Assembly (NCBI GenBank): GCA_016793265.1
Contig: JAEUHT010000186.1
Location: 1-49,949, forward strand
Direction: 5' to 3'
Source: Planctomycetota bacterium
GTDB lineage: Bacteria; Planctomycetota; UBA1135; UBA2386
Length of the DNA: 49,949 nt
Part shown: in pieces, positions 29,857 to 38,174 of the stretch
Layout of the letters: every line of letters begins with the position of its first letter
Numbering within the stretch: position 1 is the stretch's first letter
Notes under the pieces: model-generated
Database searches by the model: none
Told to the model about the DNA's origin: nothing
The model's input: the letters and a program-made list of their open reading frames with translations, nothing else
Position numbers and translations under genes: made by a program

Positions 29857-31865
29857 GCGCCACCCAGCAGCGCCACGAACGCCTGCTCGTCGAGGATGTT
29901 GAGGCCGAGCGAGCGCGCCTTGTCGAGCTTCTGCCCGGCATCGGCGCCGGCGACCACGTCGGTGACCTTCTTCGAGATGCTGCCGGCGGTGCGCGCACCG
30001 AGCGCCTCGGCCTTCAACTTGGCTTCGTCGCGCGACATCGTCACGAGGCCGCCGGTGAAGACGAAGATGCGACCCGTCAGCGGGCCGGCGGTCACCCCCT
30101 CGCTCTCCAGCGGGTCGACGCCGGCGGCGGCCAGCGCCGCCAGCGTGGTCTGGTTCTCGGTCGAGGCGAAGAAATCGACCACCGCGCGCGCCACCTCCTC
30201 GCCGACGCCGTCGACCTCCATCAGGCGCGCCGCATCGGCCGCCCGCAGCCGCGGCAGCGAACCGAAGTGCGCCGCCAGGTCCTTCGCCGTCGTCTCGCCG
30301 ACGTGGCGGATGCCGATGCCGTTGAGGAAGCGCGCCAGCGGCGGTCGCTTGCTGCGTTCGATCTGCGCCAGCAGGTTCTGCGTGCTGCGCTCGCCCCAGC
30401 GCTCGAGCTCCAGCAGCGCCGGCTTCTGCGTCGCCAGGGTGAAGACGTGTTCGAGCGAGGTGACGAGGCCGGCGGTGACGAGCTGCTCGACCTGCTTCGG
30501 CCCGAGGCCTTCGATGTCGAACGCGCGCCGAGAGGCCAGGTGCACGATGCGGCCGACGAGCTGGTCCTTGCAGTCGAGGTTGATGCAGTAGACGAACTTG
30601 CCTTCGGTCTCCAGCGGGCCGCCGCAGGTCGGGCACAGCGTCGGCGGCGCCGCTGGCACCGAGTCGGGCCCACGTTCGTCGACGAACACGCGCACGACCT
30701 CGGGGATCACGTCGCCGGCGCGCTGGATCTCGACCACGTCCCCCTGGCGCACGTCGCGTTCGGCCAAGAGCGCCCAGTTGTGCAGCGATGCGTTGCGAAC
30801 GGTCACGCCGGCGAGGTCCACCGGTTCGAGGTGCGCCACCGGCGTCACCGCTCCGGTGCGGCCGACCTGGGCGCCGATCGCCAGCACGCGGGTCTTGGCC
30901 AGCCGTGGCGCGAACTTGTAGGCCATCGCCCAGCGCGGGGTGCGTGAGGTGCGGCCGAGACGGTGCTGCAGCTCGATGCGATCGACCTTGGCGACGATGC
31001 CGTCGATCTCGTACGGCAGCGCGTCGCGCGCCGCTTCCAGCTCGTCGTGGAACGCCAGCACGCCGTCGAGGTCGTCGGCGACGCGCGCCGGCTCGGCGAT
31101 GGTGAAGCCCCAGTCGTGCAGCTGCCGGCGCAGTTCTTCATGGCTGGTGAACTCGCGGCCCTCGACGTGGCCGATGGCGAAGGCGATGAAGTCGAGCGGC
31201 CGGCGCTTCACCTGCCGAGGGTCGAGCAGCTTGAGCGTGCCGGCGACGGTGTTGCGCGCGTTGCGGAAGGTGCCCTCGGCACTGGTCGCGTCGTGCTGCT
31301 GCAGCGCGGCGAAACCACGCTTCGACATGATGACCTCACCACGCACTTCGAGCCGCACCGGGAACGGCCCGCGGCCGCGCAGCCGCAGCGGCAGGTTGCG
31401 GATCGTGCGCAGGTTCGGCGTCAGGTCCTCACCCTCTGTGCCGTCGCCGCGCGACAAGCCGCGCACGAGCACGCCGTGTTCGTAGAGCAGGTTGGCGCTG
31501 GCGCCGTCGAGCTTGGGCTCGCAGCACCAGCGCAGGCGGTCGTCGTCGGCGAGGCCGAGCAGCTTCCTGGCCCGCGCCGCGAATTCGCGCGCCTCGTCGG
31601 CCGCCATCAGCGACTCGATGCTGCCCATCGGCGCCAGGTGGGCGGCGGTCGCGAACGAACCGCCCTTCGGCAGCGGCGCACCGACCCGCTGCGTCGGCGA
31701 ATCGGGCGTCACCAGCTCCGGGTGTGCTGCCTCCAGCCGGCGCAGCTGCACGAACAGCGCGTCGTACTCCGCGTCGCTGAGGTCGCTGTGGCCGCGGTTG
31801 TAGTATTGGTCGTCCGCGTCGCGGATGCGCCGCCGCAGCTCGTCGATCTCGTTCTCGGCCGTCAC
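29853..31865 (-). CDS. ligA: NAD-dependent DNA ligase
   Basis: The product has 670 residues from a GTG at 31865 preceded by AGGA at a suitable distance; the frame stays open to a TTG at 31901. Domains are in the family order: Ia NAD-binding region (YYNRGHSDLSDAEYDALF), adenylation domain with the lysine of EPKLDGAS, OB fold, a four-cysteine zinc finger (CPTCGG...CINLDC), helix-hairpin-helix repeats, and a C-terminal BRCT domain (GRIFVFTGGLVTMSRDEAKL). It seals nicks with NAD as cofactor during replication and repair, and is normally essential. The gene ends in an ATGA overlap with the membrane peptide gene, so it heads or shares an operon with the kinase. Confidence 0.97.
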   Translation of the reverse strand: MTAENEIDELRRRIRDADDQYYNRGHSDLSDAEYDALFVQLRRLEAAHPELVTPDSPTQRVGAPLPKGGSFATAAHLAPMGSIESLMAADEAREFAARARKLLGLADDDRLRWCCEPKLDGASANLLYEHGVLVRGLSRGDGTEGEDLTPNLRTIRNLPLRLRGRGPFPVRLEVRGEVIMSKRGFAALQQHDATSAEGTFRNARNTVAGTLKLLDPRQVKRRPLDFIAFAIGHVEGREFTSHEELRRQLHDWGFTIAEPARVADDLDGVLAFHDELEAARDALPYEIDGIVAKVDRIELQHRLGRTSRTPRWAMAYKFAPRLAKTRVLAIGAQVGRTGAVTPVAHLEPVDLAGVTVRNASLHNWALLAERDVRQGDVVEIQRAGDVIPEVVRVFVDERGPDSVPAAPPTLCPTCGGPLETEGKFVYCINLDCKDQLVGRIVHLASRRAFDIEGLGPKQVEQLVTAGLVTSLEHVFTLATQKPALLELERWGERSTQNLLAQIERSKRPPLARFLNGIGIRHVGETTAKDLAAHFGSLPRLRAADAARLMEVDGVGEEVARAVVDFFASTENQTTLAALAAAGVDPLESEGVTAGPLTGRIFVFTGGLVTMSRDEAKLKAEALGARTAGSISKKVTDVVAGADAGQKLDKARSLGLNILDEQAFVALLGGA

Positions 31866-31915
31866 GGTCACGGTCCTAGAGCCGTGGCGCGGTTGGGTCA
31901 AGGCTGGCGGCGAGC

Positions 31916-32407
31916 CTACGGCTGCTTGCGTTCTCGCTGCTGCGGGCCTGCCCGACGTGCCTCCCGCCTGCTCGCTGCCGCCTGCGCCGCGATGCGCTCC
32001 TTCGGCTGTTGTTGCTGCGCGCGCTCCCGCCGCAGCTCCGCGAAGTGCTGCTCCGTCTTGCGGTCGTGTGCCTTGGCCCAGGCCTCGTGCGCCGCCCGGT
32101 CGGTGCCGTGCGAGTGCGGGAAGTAGCTGGCCGGGGCCATGGCGCCGTCCCGGCAGTGGCCGTTCTCGTGCACACGGTGGTGGCAGTCGCCGCAGATCAT
32201 CACGCAGTTGTCGCGTTCGGCGAGCCAGCGGTCGCGCGGGTCGCCGGGGCGCCCGGCCTGGTTCGGCGTCACGTGGTGGGCGTGCACTTCCTTCTCGCGC
32301 GCGAGGTAGTCTGCCTTCAGCTTGCTGGCGCAGCAGGCGCAGGCGCCGTGCTGCCGCCGGCAGGCAAGGGTGCTGGTTTCTGGATCGAAGTCGAAGGCGC
32401 GGCTCAT
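31916..32407 (-). CDS. HNH endonuclease-domain protein
   Basis: The product has 163 residues. It holds a zinc-bound HNH motif: C23 and C26 (CACC), H44-H45 (AHHVTPNQAG), N67, then C72 and C75 with HH and a further His (CGDCHHRVHENGH). These are the expected zinc ligands and catalytic His/Asn of HNH nucleases. The C-terminal ~60 residues are a charged, Gln- and Arg-rich helix (AELRRERAQQQQPKERIA). HNH proteins cut DNA in many settings, including restriction, phage packaging and toxins; no partner gene defines the role here. It sits 50 bases upstream of ligA on the same strand, which hints at a DNA repair or editing function, but this is context only. Confidence 0.75.
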   Translation of the reverse strand: MSRAFDFDPETSTLACRRQHGACACCASKLKADYLAREKEVHAHHVTPNQAGRPGDPRDRWLAERDNCVMICGDCHHRVHENGHCRDGAMAPASYFPHSHGTDRAAHEAWAKAHDRKTEQHFAELRRERAQQQQPKERIAAQAAASRREARRAGPQQRERKQP

Positions 32408-32477
32408 GGTGCCGCGTCAGGGGCTGCCGCGGCGGGAGCGGAGAAGCGAGGCTCGCGGTGCGGCGATGTGTGTTGCC

Positions 32478-33494
32478 TCAGCGCGGCGCCGCGGCCACCT
32501 GCGGGCCGATGTAGCGGGTCGCCACGACGACATCGTCGAACCAGACCCGATTGCACGTCGCCGGGCCCAGCGCCGCGTATTGCTCGGACACATACCACAG
32601 CAACGCGACTTCGTTGATCTGCAGGGCCTGCGTGGTGCGGAAGTCGAAGCCGGGGAACGGCGCCGGGCTGCGCTTCGGGTCGGTGGTGGTGAGCCAGACG
32701 TTGCGGCGCCAGACACCGAGCGGAGCGCCGGGTCGGTAGTGGCCGATCTTCACGCCATCGATCCAGAACGCCATCTCGCCGTCGCTCCTGCCGGGCGTGT
32801 TCGCCTTCAGCATCGCCTCGACGCAGATCCAGCGGTCGCGCGGCACGTCGGGCTGCCCATCGGGTTGGAAGCTGTTGCCGTAGAAGTCGTTCGCGGCCGT
32901 CGTCTCGGTGCCGTCGTCGTTCCTGCCGGCCACCGGCCCCGGGTTGTTGAAGCCGCGCATGCGGTGCCAGTAGGTGTAGAAGCGCCACTTGCCACGCAGC
33001 GGCTCGATGCCGGTCCAGAAGCCTCGGTCGCCCGGGGGGGCAGAGCCGGCGTGGCCGTCGAAACCGGGCGCCAACGCGCGCAGCTTGACGAAGTGGTGCG
33101 GCCAGACGGCGTCCGGGGCGAAGCGGCAGTAGAAGCGGACGAACAGCGTGTCCTGGCCCGTCGCCGTCCGCCAGACGATCTCGCCGCCGCTGTCCTTGCC
33201 GCGCGTCGCCGTCGCCTGGGCACAGCCGGTGCCGGCGTGGGCGAACGTGGGGTCGCTGACGAGCTCGAAGATGCCGGCGTGGCGCGGCGTCCAGCCGGCG
33301 AGGCCGTGCTCGAACCCGCTCTGGAACAGCACGGCCTGGTCGTTCGCGATGCCGACGTCGCCCGGGTAGCGGGTGGCGAGGCCGGGCTCGACGGCTGCTG
33401 GGGTGGCCGGCGGCACCGTCGGTGTCGGCGCGGTCGGCGTCGCCGCGGATTGCGGCGACCAACACGAGAGCAGCCACGAGGCGAGCAGCAGCAT
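32478..33494 (-). CDS. Secreted lipoprotein, possible polysaccharide lyase-like fold
   Basis: The product has 338 residues. A short signal (MLLLASWLLSC) ends in a lipobox cysteine at residue 11, followed by a Thr/Pro-rich linker. The rest is rich in aromatic residues and beta-strand patterns (FVRFYCRFAPDAVWPHHFVKL, WRFYTYWHRM, GEMAFWIDGVKIGHY), resembling concanavalin-like polysaccharide lyases or carbohydrate-binding modules. No catalytic residues could be assigned. It is predicted to sit on the periplasmic or outer surface. The HNH gene follows after 70 bases. Confidence 0.65.
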   Translation of the reverse strand: MLLLASWLLSCWSPQSAATPTAPTPTVPPATPAAVEPGLATRYPGDVGIANDQAVLFQSGFEHGLAGWTPRHAGIFELVSDPTFAHAGTGCAQATATRGKDSGGEIVWRTATGQDTLFVRFYCRFAPDAVWPHHFVKLRALAPGFDGHAGSAPPGDRGFWTGIEPLRGKWRFYTYWHRMRGFNNPGPVAGRNDDGTETTAANDFYGNSFQPDGQPDVPRDRWICVEAMLKANTPGRSDGEMAFWIDGVKIGHYRPGAPLGVWRRNVWLTTTDPKRSPAPFPGFDFRTTQALQINEVALLWYVSEQYAALGPATCNRVWFDDVVVATRYIGPQVAAAPR

Positions 33495-33535
33495 CAGCGC
33501 ATGCTACGGCGGGCGGGCCGCGCGCGGCGGTACGA

Positions 33536-34603
33536 TCACGCCGATGGCGTGAAGTTGAGCTCCATCGGCGCGATGCGGATGCGGCCGTCATCGAGCAGGC
33601 GCTCGCCTTCGAGGAACTCGTAGCTGGCGTCGCGGCACTCGCAGGCGCGGGAGAAGCGACGGCGCACCTGGAGTTCGAGCGCTTCGAGCACCTGACCGTT
33701 GGTGACGATGCGCTCGGCGATCACGAATTGGCCGAGGCGTTCTCCGGCGGCATCCTGGTGCTGCAGCGCGGCCTCGAGCGCGGCGCGCTGGCAGCAGCCG
33801 AGCTCGACCAGCAGTTCGCCGAGGCGTTCGTTCGGCGCGCCCTGGCTGCTCGTCGTGCTGACGACGCAGCCGTTCTGGAACTCGAAGGTCAGCACCTCGT
33901 GGTCGATGTGGATCGTGAAGGTGCCGCTCTTGCGCATGCGGCCGAGGAACTGGAACACCGAGCGCACCGGCATGCTCTGGTTGTTGCCGCGCAAGGCGCC
34001 ACCGCGAGCCGGTTGCTGGCCGGGTTGTGCGCCGCTCGCGCCGCCCTGGCCGGAGCGCGGCGGCGTCGGTGTCGTCGCCGCGCGCGACAGGTCGCGGTTG
34101 GTTGTGGTGCGCGCGGCTGCGGGTGCGAGCCGCGGCGGTGGCTGGTTCGGCGTTTGCGGCGGGTTCGGTTGGTTCGGCTGCGGCGTGGGTGCGGGTCGGG
34201 GGCTGCCCGGCCCCGACGTTGGCGCGACGTTCGCTTTCGGCGCCGCGGGCGCCGTGGGCGCCGGGCGGGTCGCGGCTGCCGGTGATGGCGCCTTCGCCGC
34301 CGTCGGCGTTGGCGCGGGCGCCGGTGGCAGTGTGGGTGCTGCGCCCGGCATTGGCGTCGGCGCTGGGGCCGCACGCGCCGGCTTGGCCGGTTGGCGCTGC
34401 AGCAGGTCCTGGATCGCGTCCGCGAGCTGGCGCATGCCGGTCTCGATGCGCTCGAGTGGTGCTCTGCTCGTCGACAGGGTGATGCCGCGCATCGTGACTT
34501 GCTCGAGGGTCTGGGCGAGCACGGCGGCGAGCGACACGAAGTCGTCGCAGTAGCCCTCGATGAGCGAGTTGGCGGCGGACGCTGGGAATTGAGCGACCTG
34601 CAT
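33536..34603 (-). CDS. DUF4388-domain protein with long Pro/Ala linker
   Basis: The product has 355 residues from the ATG at 34603. Residues 1-75 are helical (YCDDFVSLAAVLAQTLEQVT) with no recognised family. Residues 76-205 form a low-complexity linker of Pro, Ala and Thr. The last ~150 residues resemble the DUF4388 (PATAN) domain, with SVFQFLGRMRKSGTFTIHID near its start and GELLVELGCCQRAALEAALQ. This domain is common in multi-domain regulators of myxobacteria and planctomycetes and is linked to signalling or motility; its exact function is unknown. The disordered linker means the ends act as separate modules. Confidence 0.68.
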   Translation of the reverse strand: MQVAQFPASAANSLIEGYCDDFVSLAAVLAQTLEQVTMRGITLSTSRAPLERIETGMRQLADAIQDLLQRQPAKPARAAPAPTPMPGAAPTLPPAPAPTPTAAKAPSPAAATRPAPTAPAAPKANVAPTSGPGSPRPAPTPQPNQPNPPQTPNQPPPRLAPAAARTTTNRDLSRAATTPTPPRSGQGGASGAQPGQQPARGGALRGNNQSMPVRSVFQFLGRMRKSGTFTIHIDHEVLTFEFQNGCVVSTTSSQGAPNERLGELLVELGCCQRAALEAALQHQDAAGERLGQFVIAERIVTNGQVLEALELQVRRRFSRACECRDASYEFLEGERLLDDGRIRIAPMELNFTPSA

Positions 34604-34778
34604 GCCTCTCCGATCGGCCGGGTAGGGTGTCGCGGACGATGTCGCGTCGCGACAGAGCCCCGAATCGGGACTTTGGTCCGCGCAGCGGCTGGAGCCTTGG
34701 TGGTGGCCGCCGCTTCTCCCTTCGCAGCGCGCCGGCCCGCGGCGCCCATGGCACCGCGGGTGCACGCCGCCGGCTGGT

Positions 34779-35621
34779 TCACTTCTTCTTGCTTTTGCCC
34801 TTCTTGGGCTTGATGCCGAGCTTCTTCTCGGCATCGGCGATCCAGGCCTCGGGGCCGCCGGGCAGGTAGCCGCTGCGGTCGACCTTCTTGCCCGTGCGAT
34901 CCAGGAACAGGATCGTCGGGTAGCCCTCGATGTGGAACTCGCGGGCCAGCTTGTCATTCTGCTTCTTGAGCTCCTCCGGCAGTTGCTTCTGCTGCGGGAA
35001 GTCGAGCTCGAGCAGCACGACGTTGTCCTTCGCCCACTCGAGGAACTCGGGCTTGCTGAAGACCTCTTCCTTGAGCTTGATGCACCAGCCGCACCAGTCG
35101 CTGCCGGTGAAGTCGGCGAGCACGAACTTCTTCTCCTTCTTGGCCTTGGCCAGCGCGGCCTCGTAGTCGGTCATCCACACGTCCGCCGCCGCCGCGTTGG
35201 CGATGACCTCGTCGGCCTTCTTGGTCCACGCCTCCGGACCGCCCGGCAGGTAGCCGAGTTCTCCGAGCTTGTTGCCCTCGGCGTCGAGCACGAGCACGGT
35301 CGGGTAACCCTGGATCGAGAACTTCTTCTTCAGCTCCTGGTTCTGCTTCTCGAGTTCGGGGGCGAGCTTGGTCTTCTTGGGGAAGTCGAGCTCGAGCAGC
35401 ACGACCTTGTCCTTGGCCCAGTCCGTGAACTCGGGCTTGCTGAAGACCTCTTCCTTGAGCTTGATGCACCAGCCGCACCAGTCGCTGCCGGTGAAGTCGG
35501 CCAGGATGACCTTCTTCTCCTTCTTGGCGGCGGCCTTGGCTTCTTCGAAGTTGGTGAGCCAACTGCTCTCCTGGGCGAGCAGTGGTGTCAGGAAGGCGAG
35601 TGTCGTGATGGCGAAACGCAT
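34779..35621 (-). CDS. Secreted tandem thioredoxin-fold protein
   Basis: The product has 280 residues. A signal peptide (MRFAITTLAFLTPLLAQ) precedes two thioredoxin-fold domains, each with the segment DFTGSDWCGWCIKLKEEVFS, so both carry the redox motif CGWC. Each domain also has the cis-proline loop (GYPTVLVLD, GYPTILFLD). The C-terminus is a lysine tail (KPKKGKSKKK). It probably reduces or isomerises disulfides in the periplasm and could be a partner of the DsbD-like transporter at the left end, but the genes are 33 kb apart. A ribosome-binding site (GAGGAGAA) precedes the ATG at 35621. The two domains contain a 75-base perfect DNA repeat (35043-35117 and 35427-35501), evidence of recent duplication or gene conversion. 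Confidence 0.85.
   Translation of the reverse strand: MRFAITTLAFLTPLLAQESSWLTNFEEAKAAAKKEKKVILADFTGSDWCGWCIKLKEEVFSKPEFTDWAKDKVVLLELDFPKKTKLAPELEKQNQELKKKFSIQGYPTVLVLDAEGNKLGELGYLPGGPEAWTKKADEVIANAAAADVWMTDYEAALAKAKKEKKFVLADFTGSDWCGWCIKLKEEVFSKPEFLEWAKDNVVLLELDFPQQKQLPEELKKQNDKLAREFHIEGYPTILFLDRTGKKVDRSGYLPGGPEAWIADAEKKLGIKPKKGKSKKK
35043..35117 (-). repeat. 75-base perfect direct repeat, copy 1 (second thioredoxin domain)
   Basis: This stretch is identical to 35427-35501, 384 bases away, inside the double thioredoxin gene. It encodes the redox-active segment of the second domain. Confidence 0.9.
35427..35501 (-). repeat. 75-base perfect direct repeat, copy 2 (first thioredoxin domain)
   Basis: This stretch is identical to 35043-35117 and encodes the redox-active segment of the first domain. 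Perfect identity at the DNA level, including third codon positions, points to recent duplication or gene conversion. Confidence 0.9.
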
Positions 35622-35757
35622 GACATGGTTCTCCTCGTGAGGGGGTGGGACAGGTCGCGGCACGATACTGCCTCGCGCCGCGTCGGTTCCATGACCGCAG
35701 CGCTCGGTCATGGCTTCTCAGCTCCCGCACCTGCGCCTCCGGGCGATCGCCCCTGAG

Positions 35758-36243
35758 TCAGAACGGGATCGAGCCGGGGTCGATGGCGTCGGCTTCGCGC
35801 CGGTTGGGGCGTGCGCTCGCGAACGACGGGTCGCCGTTCGCTTCGCCGTGCGTCGGCATGCTGCGGAAGCCATCGTAGGGCACCTCGTTGCGGCGCACGA
35901 CCTCACCCGACGGCGACTTGTACTCGGCGGGGCGGATCTCGACCAAGGCGGTGCGCCCCTCGAGGTCGCCGGGTTCGATCTCGACCCGGCCGCTGGCCGG
36001 CAGGCCGAGCGCTTGCAGCACCAATCGTGCCCTGGCGCGACCGCGCGTGCTGAAGACGAGGCTGTCCCAGGCTGCCTGCTTGCCGACGTGGTGGCCCTCG
36101 GCGACGACGAGGCGCAGCGACCAGCGTTGGTCTCCGGCGCGGGTGGTGCCCGGGCGGATCTCGGCGACGCGGCACACGTAGGTCCCGGCCGGAACGGTCA
36201 CGAAGTCGGACACCGGGTCCGACGCATCGAAGTCGATCTCCAT
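35758..36243 (-). CDS. DUF669-like protein with SSB-type C-terminal tip
   Basis: The product has 161 residues from the ATG at 36243. The N-terminal ~115 residues resemble DUF669 proteins, which are mostly phage- or plasmid-borne and thought to bind single-stranded DNA: FVTVPAGTYVCRVAEIRPG begins a beta-barrel-like segment, with QRWSLRLVVAEG next. The C-terminus is acidic and flexible and ends in IDPGSIPF, close to the IPF tip through which bacterial SSB recruits repair proteins. The inferred role is single-strand DNA binding and partner recruitment. No other phage genes are visible around it. It is divergent from hpnC. Confidence 0.6.
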   Translation of the reverse strand: MEIDFDASDPVSDFVTVPAGTYVCRVAEIRPGTTRAGDQRWSLRLVVAEGHHVGKQAAWDSLVFSTRGRARARLVLQALGLPASGRVEIEPGDLEGRTALVEIRPAEYKSPSGEVVRRNEVPYDGFRSMPTHGEANGDPSFASARPNRREADAIDPGSIPF

Positions 36244-36423
36244 GGCTCTCCTTGCTGCTTGGTGTCGAGAGCCAATGGGCACGGTGCGCCGCTGCGGTTT
36301 CACTTCATTCCCGAAATCCGCGCCGAGTCGCTACCCTTGCGCGACCGCGCCTTGACCGACTCGCCGACCGCTTCCGACCAGACCGATCGCCACCCGCCGG
36401 GCGCCAGCGCCGGTGCGCCGCCG

Positions 36424-37290
36424 ATGGTGGACGTGCTGCACGACAAGCACAGCTACCTCACGCTGGCGGGGCGCCACTACGAGAACTTCCCGGTCGGCTC
36501 GTGGTTGCTGCCGCGCCGCGCGCGCCTGCACCTGCGTCGCATCTACGCCTTCGCCCGCACCGCCGACGACCTCGCCGACGAGCTGCGTTCGGCGCCCGCG
36601 CTCGCTGCCTTCCGCCGCGACTTCCTCGCCCATGTCGAGGGCCGCGCCGCCCAGGTGCCGCTGTTCGTCGACCTCGTCGCCAGCATGCGCGACTGCGACC
36701 TCGAGCTGCGGCTGTTCACCGACCTGCTCGACGCCTTCGCGCAGGACCTCGTCCAGCGGCGCTACGACGAGGCGGGGCTGCGCGACTACTGCCGCCGGTC
36801 GGCGGACCCGGTCGGCCGCCTCGTGCTGCGGGTGTCGGGCTACCGCTCGCCGCAGCTCGACGCCTGGTCGGACCACATCTGCACCGCGCTGCAGCTGCTC
36901 AACCACCTGCAGGACCTCGGCGCCGACCGCCGCGAACGCGACCGCATCTACTTCCCGACCGCCGACCTGGCCCGCTTCGGCATAGCCGAGGCGGACCTGC
37001 TGGCGCCGCACGCCAACCCGGCCGTGAAGGCGCTGGTGCGGCACTGGGCCGCGCGGCTCGCCGACGAGTTCGCCGCCGGCTGGCCGCTCGTGCTCGCCGT
37101 GCGCGGCCGGCTGCGCTGGGAGCTGCGCGCGATCCTGCGCGGCGCCGACGCGGTGCTGCGGCGCATCGTCACCGTCGACGGCGACGTGCTCGGTGGCCGC
37201 GTGCACCTGCGCAAGGGCGAACGACTGGCCACGGTGCTGGCCGGGCTCTGTTCGTCTCGCCAGCCGACGTTCGGCCGGAGGGCGCCATGA
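36424..37290 (+). CDS. hpnC: Hydroxysqualene synthase HpnC
   Basis: The product has 288 residues from the ATG at 36424; an in-frame TTG at 36352 could add 24 residues. It belongs to the squalene/phytoene synthase family: HYENFPVGSWLLPRRARLHL is typical of HpnC, the first Asp-rich motif reads ARTADDLADE, and the second LQDLGADR. In the HpnCDE route HpnC converts presqualene diphosphate to hydroxysqualene. The gene overlaps hpnD by four bases (ATGA), so the three genes form one operon. Confidence 0.92.
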   Translation: MVDVLHDKHSYLTLAGRHYENFPVGSWLLPRRARLHLRRIYAFARTADDLADELRSAPALAAFRRDFLAHVEGRAAQVPLFVDLVASMRDCDLELRLFTDLLDAFAQDLVQRRYDEAGLRDYCRRSADPVGRLVLRVSGYRSPQLDAWSDHICTALQLLNHLQDLGADRRERDRIYFPTADLARFGIAEADLLAPHANPAVKALVRHWAARLADEFAAGWPLVLAVRGRLRWELRAILRGADAVLRRIVTVDGDVLGGRVHLRKGERLATVLAGLCSSRQPTFGRRAP

Positions 37291-38174
37291 CGGCGATCCA
37301 GGCACCCGCCGGCGCCGAGCTCACCGCCGAGGTCATAGCCGCCCGCTCGGGCTCCAACTTCCTGACCGGCTTCGCTTGCCTCGACGCCGAGCGTCGCGCC
37401 GGCATGACCGCGATCTACGCGTTCTGCCGCGTCGTCGATGACGCCGTCGACGATGCGCCTGACGCCGCCACCGCGCGCGCCCACGTGGCGTTCTGGGCCG
37501 CGGAGCTCGACGCCGTCGCCGCCGGCCGGCCCGGCACGCCGATCGGCGGCGCCTTGCGTCGCGCGCTGCAGCGCTTCGGCGGCGACACCGAGGCGCTGCG
37601 CGAGCTGCTCGCCGGCGTGGCGATGGACATCGAGCCGCAGGGCAGCGCCGACGAAGAGGAGCTGCGCCTCTACTGCCATCGCGTCGCCTCGGCGGTCGGC
37701 CTCGCCTGCCTGCCCGTGCTCGGCGCCACCAGCGCCGGCGCCCGCACGTTCGCGATCGCGATCGGCCAGGCGCTGCAGTCGACCAACATCCTGCGCGACC
37801 TGCGGCCCGATGCCGACGGCGGCCGGATCTACGTGCCGCGCACGTGGCTCGCCGCGTGTGGTGTCGAGCCCGCGTGGCTGCGCGGCGATGCCGACCCGGC
37901 CGTCTACGCGCCCGGCGGCCCGCTGGCGAAGTTGTGTGAGCGGCTCGCGGCGCGCGCGCGCGAGCACTTCGTGGCGGCCCGCACGGCGCTGCGCTGCCTG
38001 CCCCGGCGTGAACGGCGCGCCCTGGTCGCGGCGCGCATCATGGGCGCGATCTACGGCGAGCTGCTCACGCGGCTCGAACGGCGCGGCGGCGACGTGCGCG
38101 GCGAACGGGTGCGGGTGCCGAAGCTGCAGAAGCTGTGGCTCGTGCTGCTCGTGCTGGTCGGAGCCCGCGCATGA
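37287..38174 (+). CDS. hpnD: Presqualene diphosphate synthase HpnD
   Basis: The product has 295 residues. Asp-rich motifs CRVVDDAVDD and NILRDLRPDADGGR are those of trans-prenyl synthases, and the ARSGSNFLTGFACLDAERR start is typical of HpnD. It condenses two farnesyl diphosphates to presqualene diphosphate, the first step before HpnC and HpnE. The start overlaps hpnC and the end overlaps hpnE, each by four bases. The C-terminus is hydrophobic (LWLVLLVLVGARA), suggesting membrane association. Confidence 0.92.
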   Translation: MTAIQAPAGAELTAEVIAARSGSNFLTGFACLDAERRAGMTAIYAFCRVVDDAVDDAPDAATARAHVAFWAAELDAVAAGRPGTPIGGALRRALQRFGGDTEALRELLAGVAMDIEPQGSADEEELRLYCHRVASAVGLACLPVLGATSAGARTFAIAIGQALQSTNILRDLRPDADGGRIYVPRTWLAACGVEPAWLRGDADPAVYAPGGPLAKLCERLAARAREHFVAARTALRCLPRRERRALVAARIMGAIYGELLTRLERRGGDVRGERVRVPKLQKLWLVLLVLVGARA

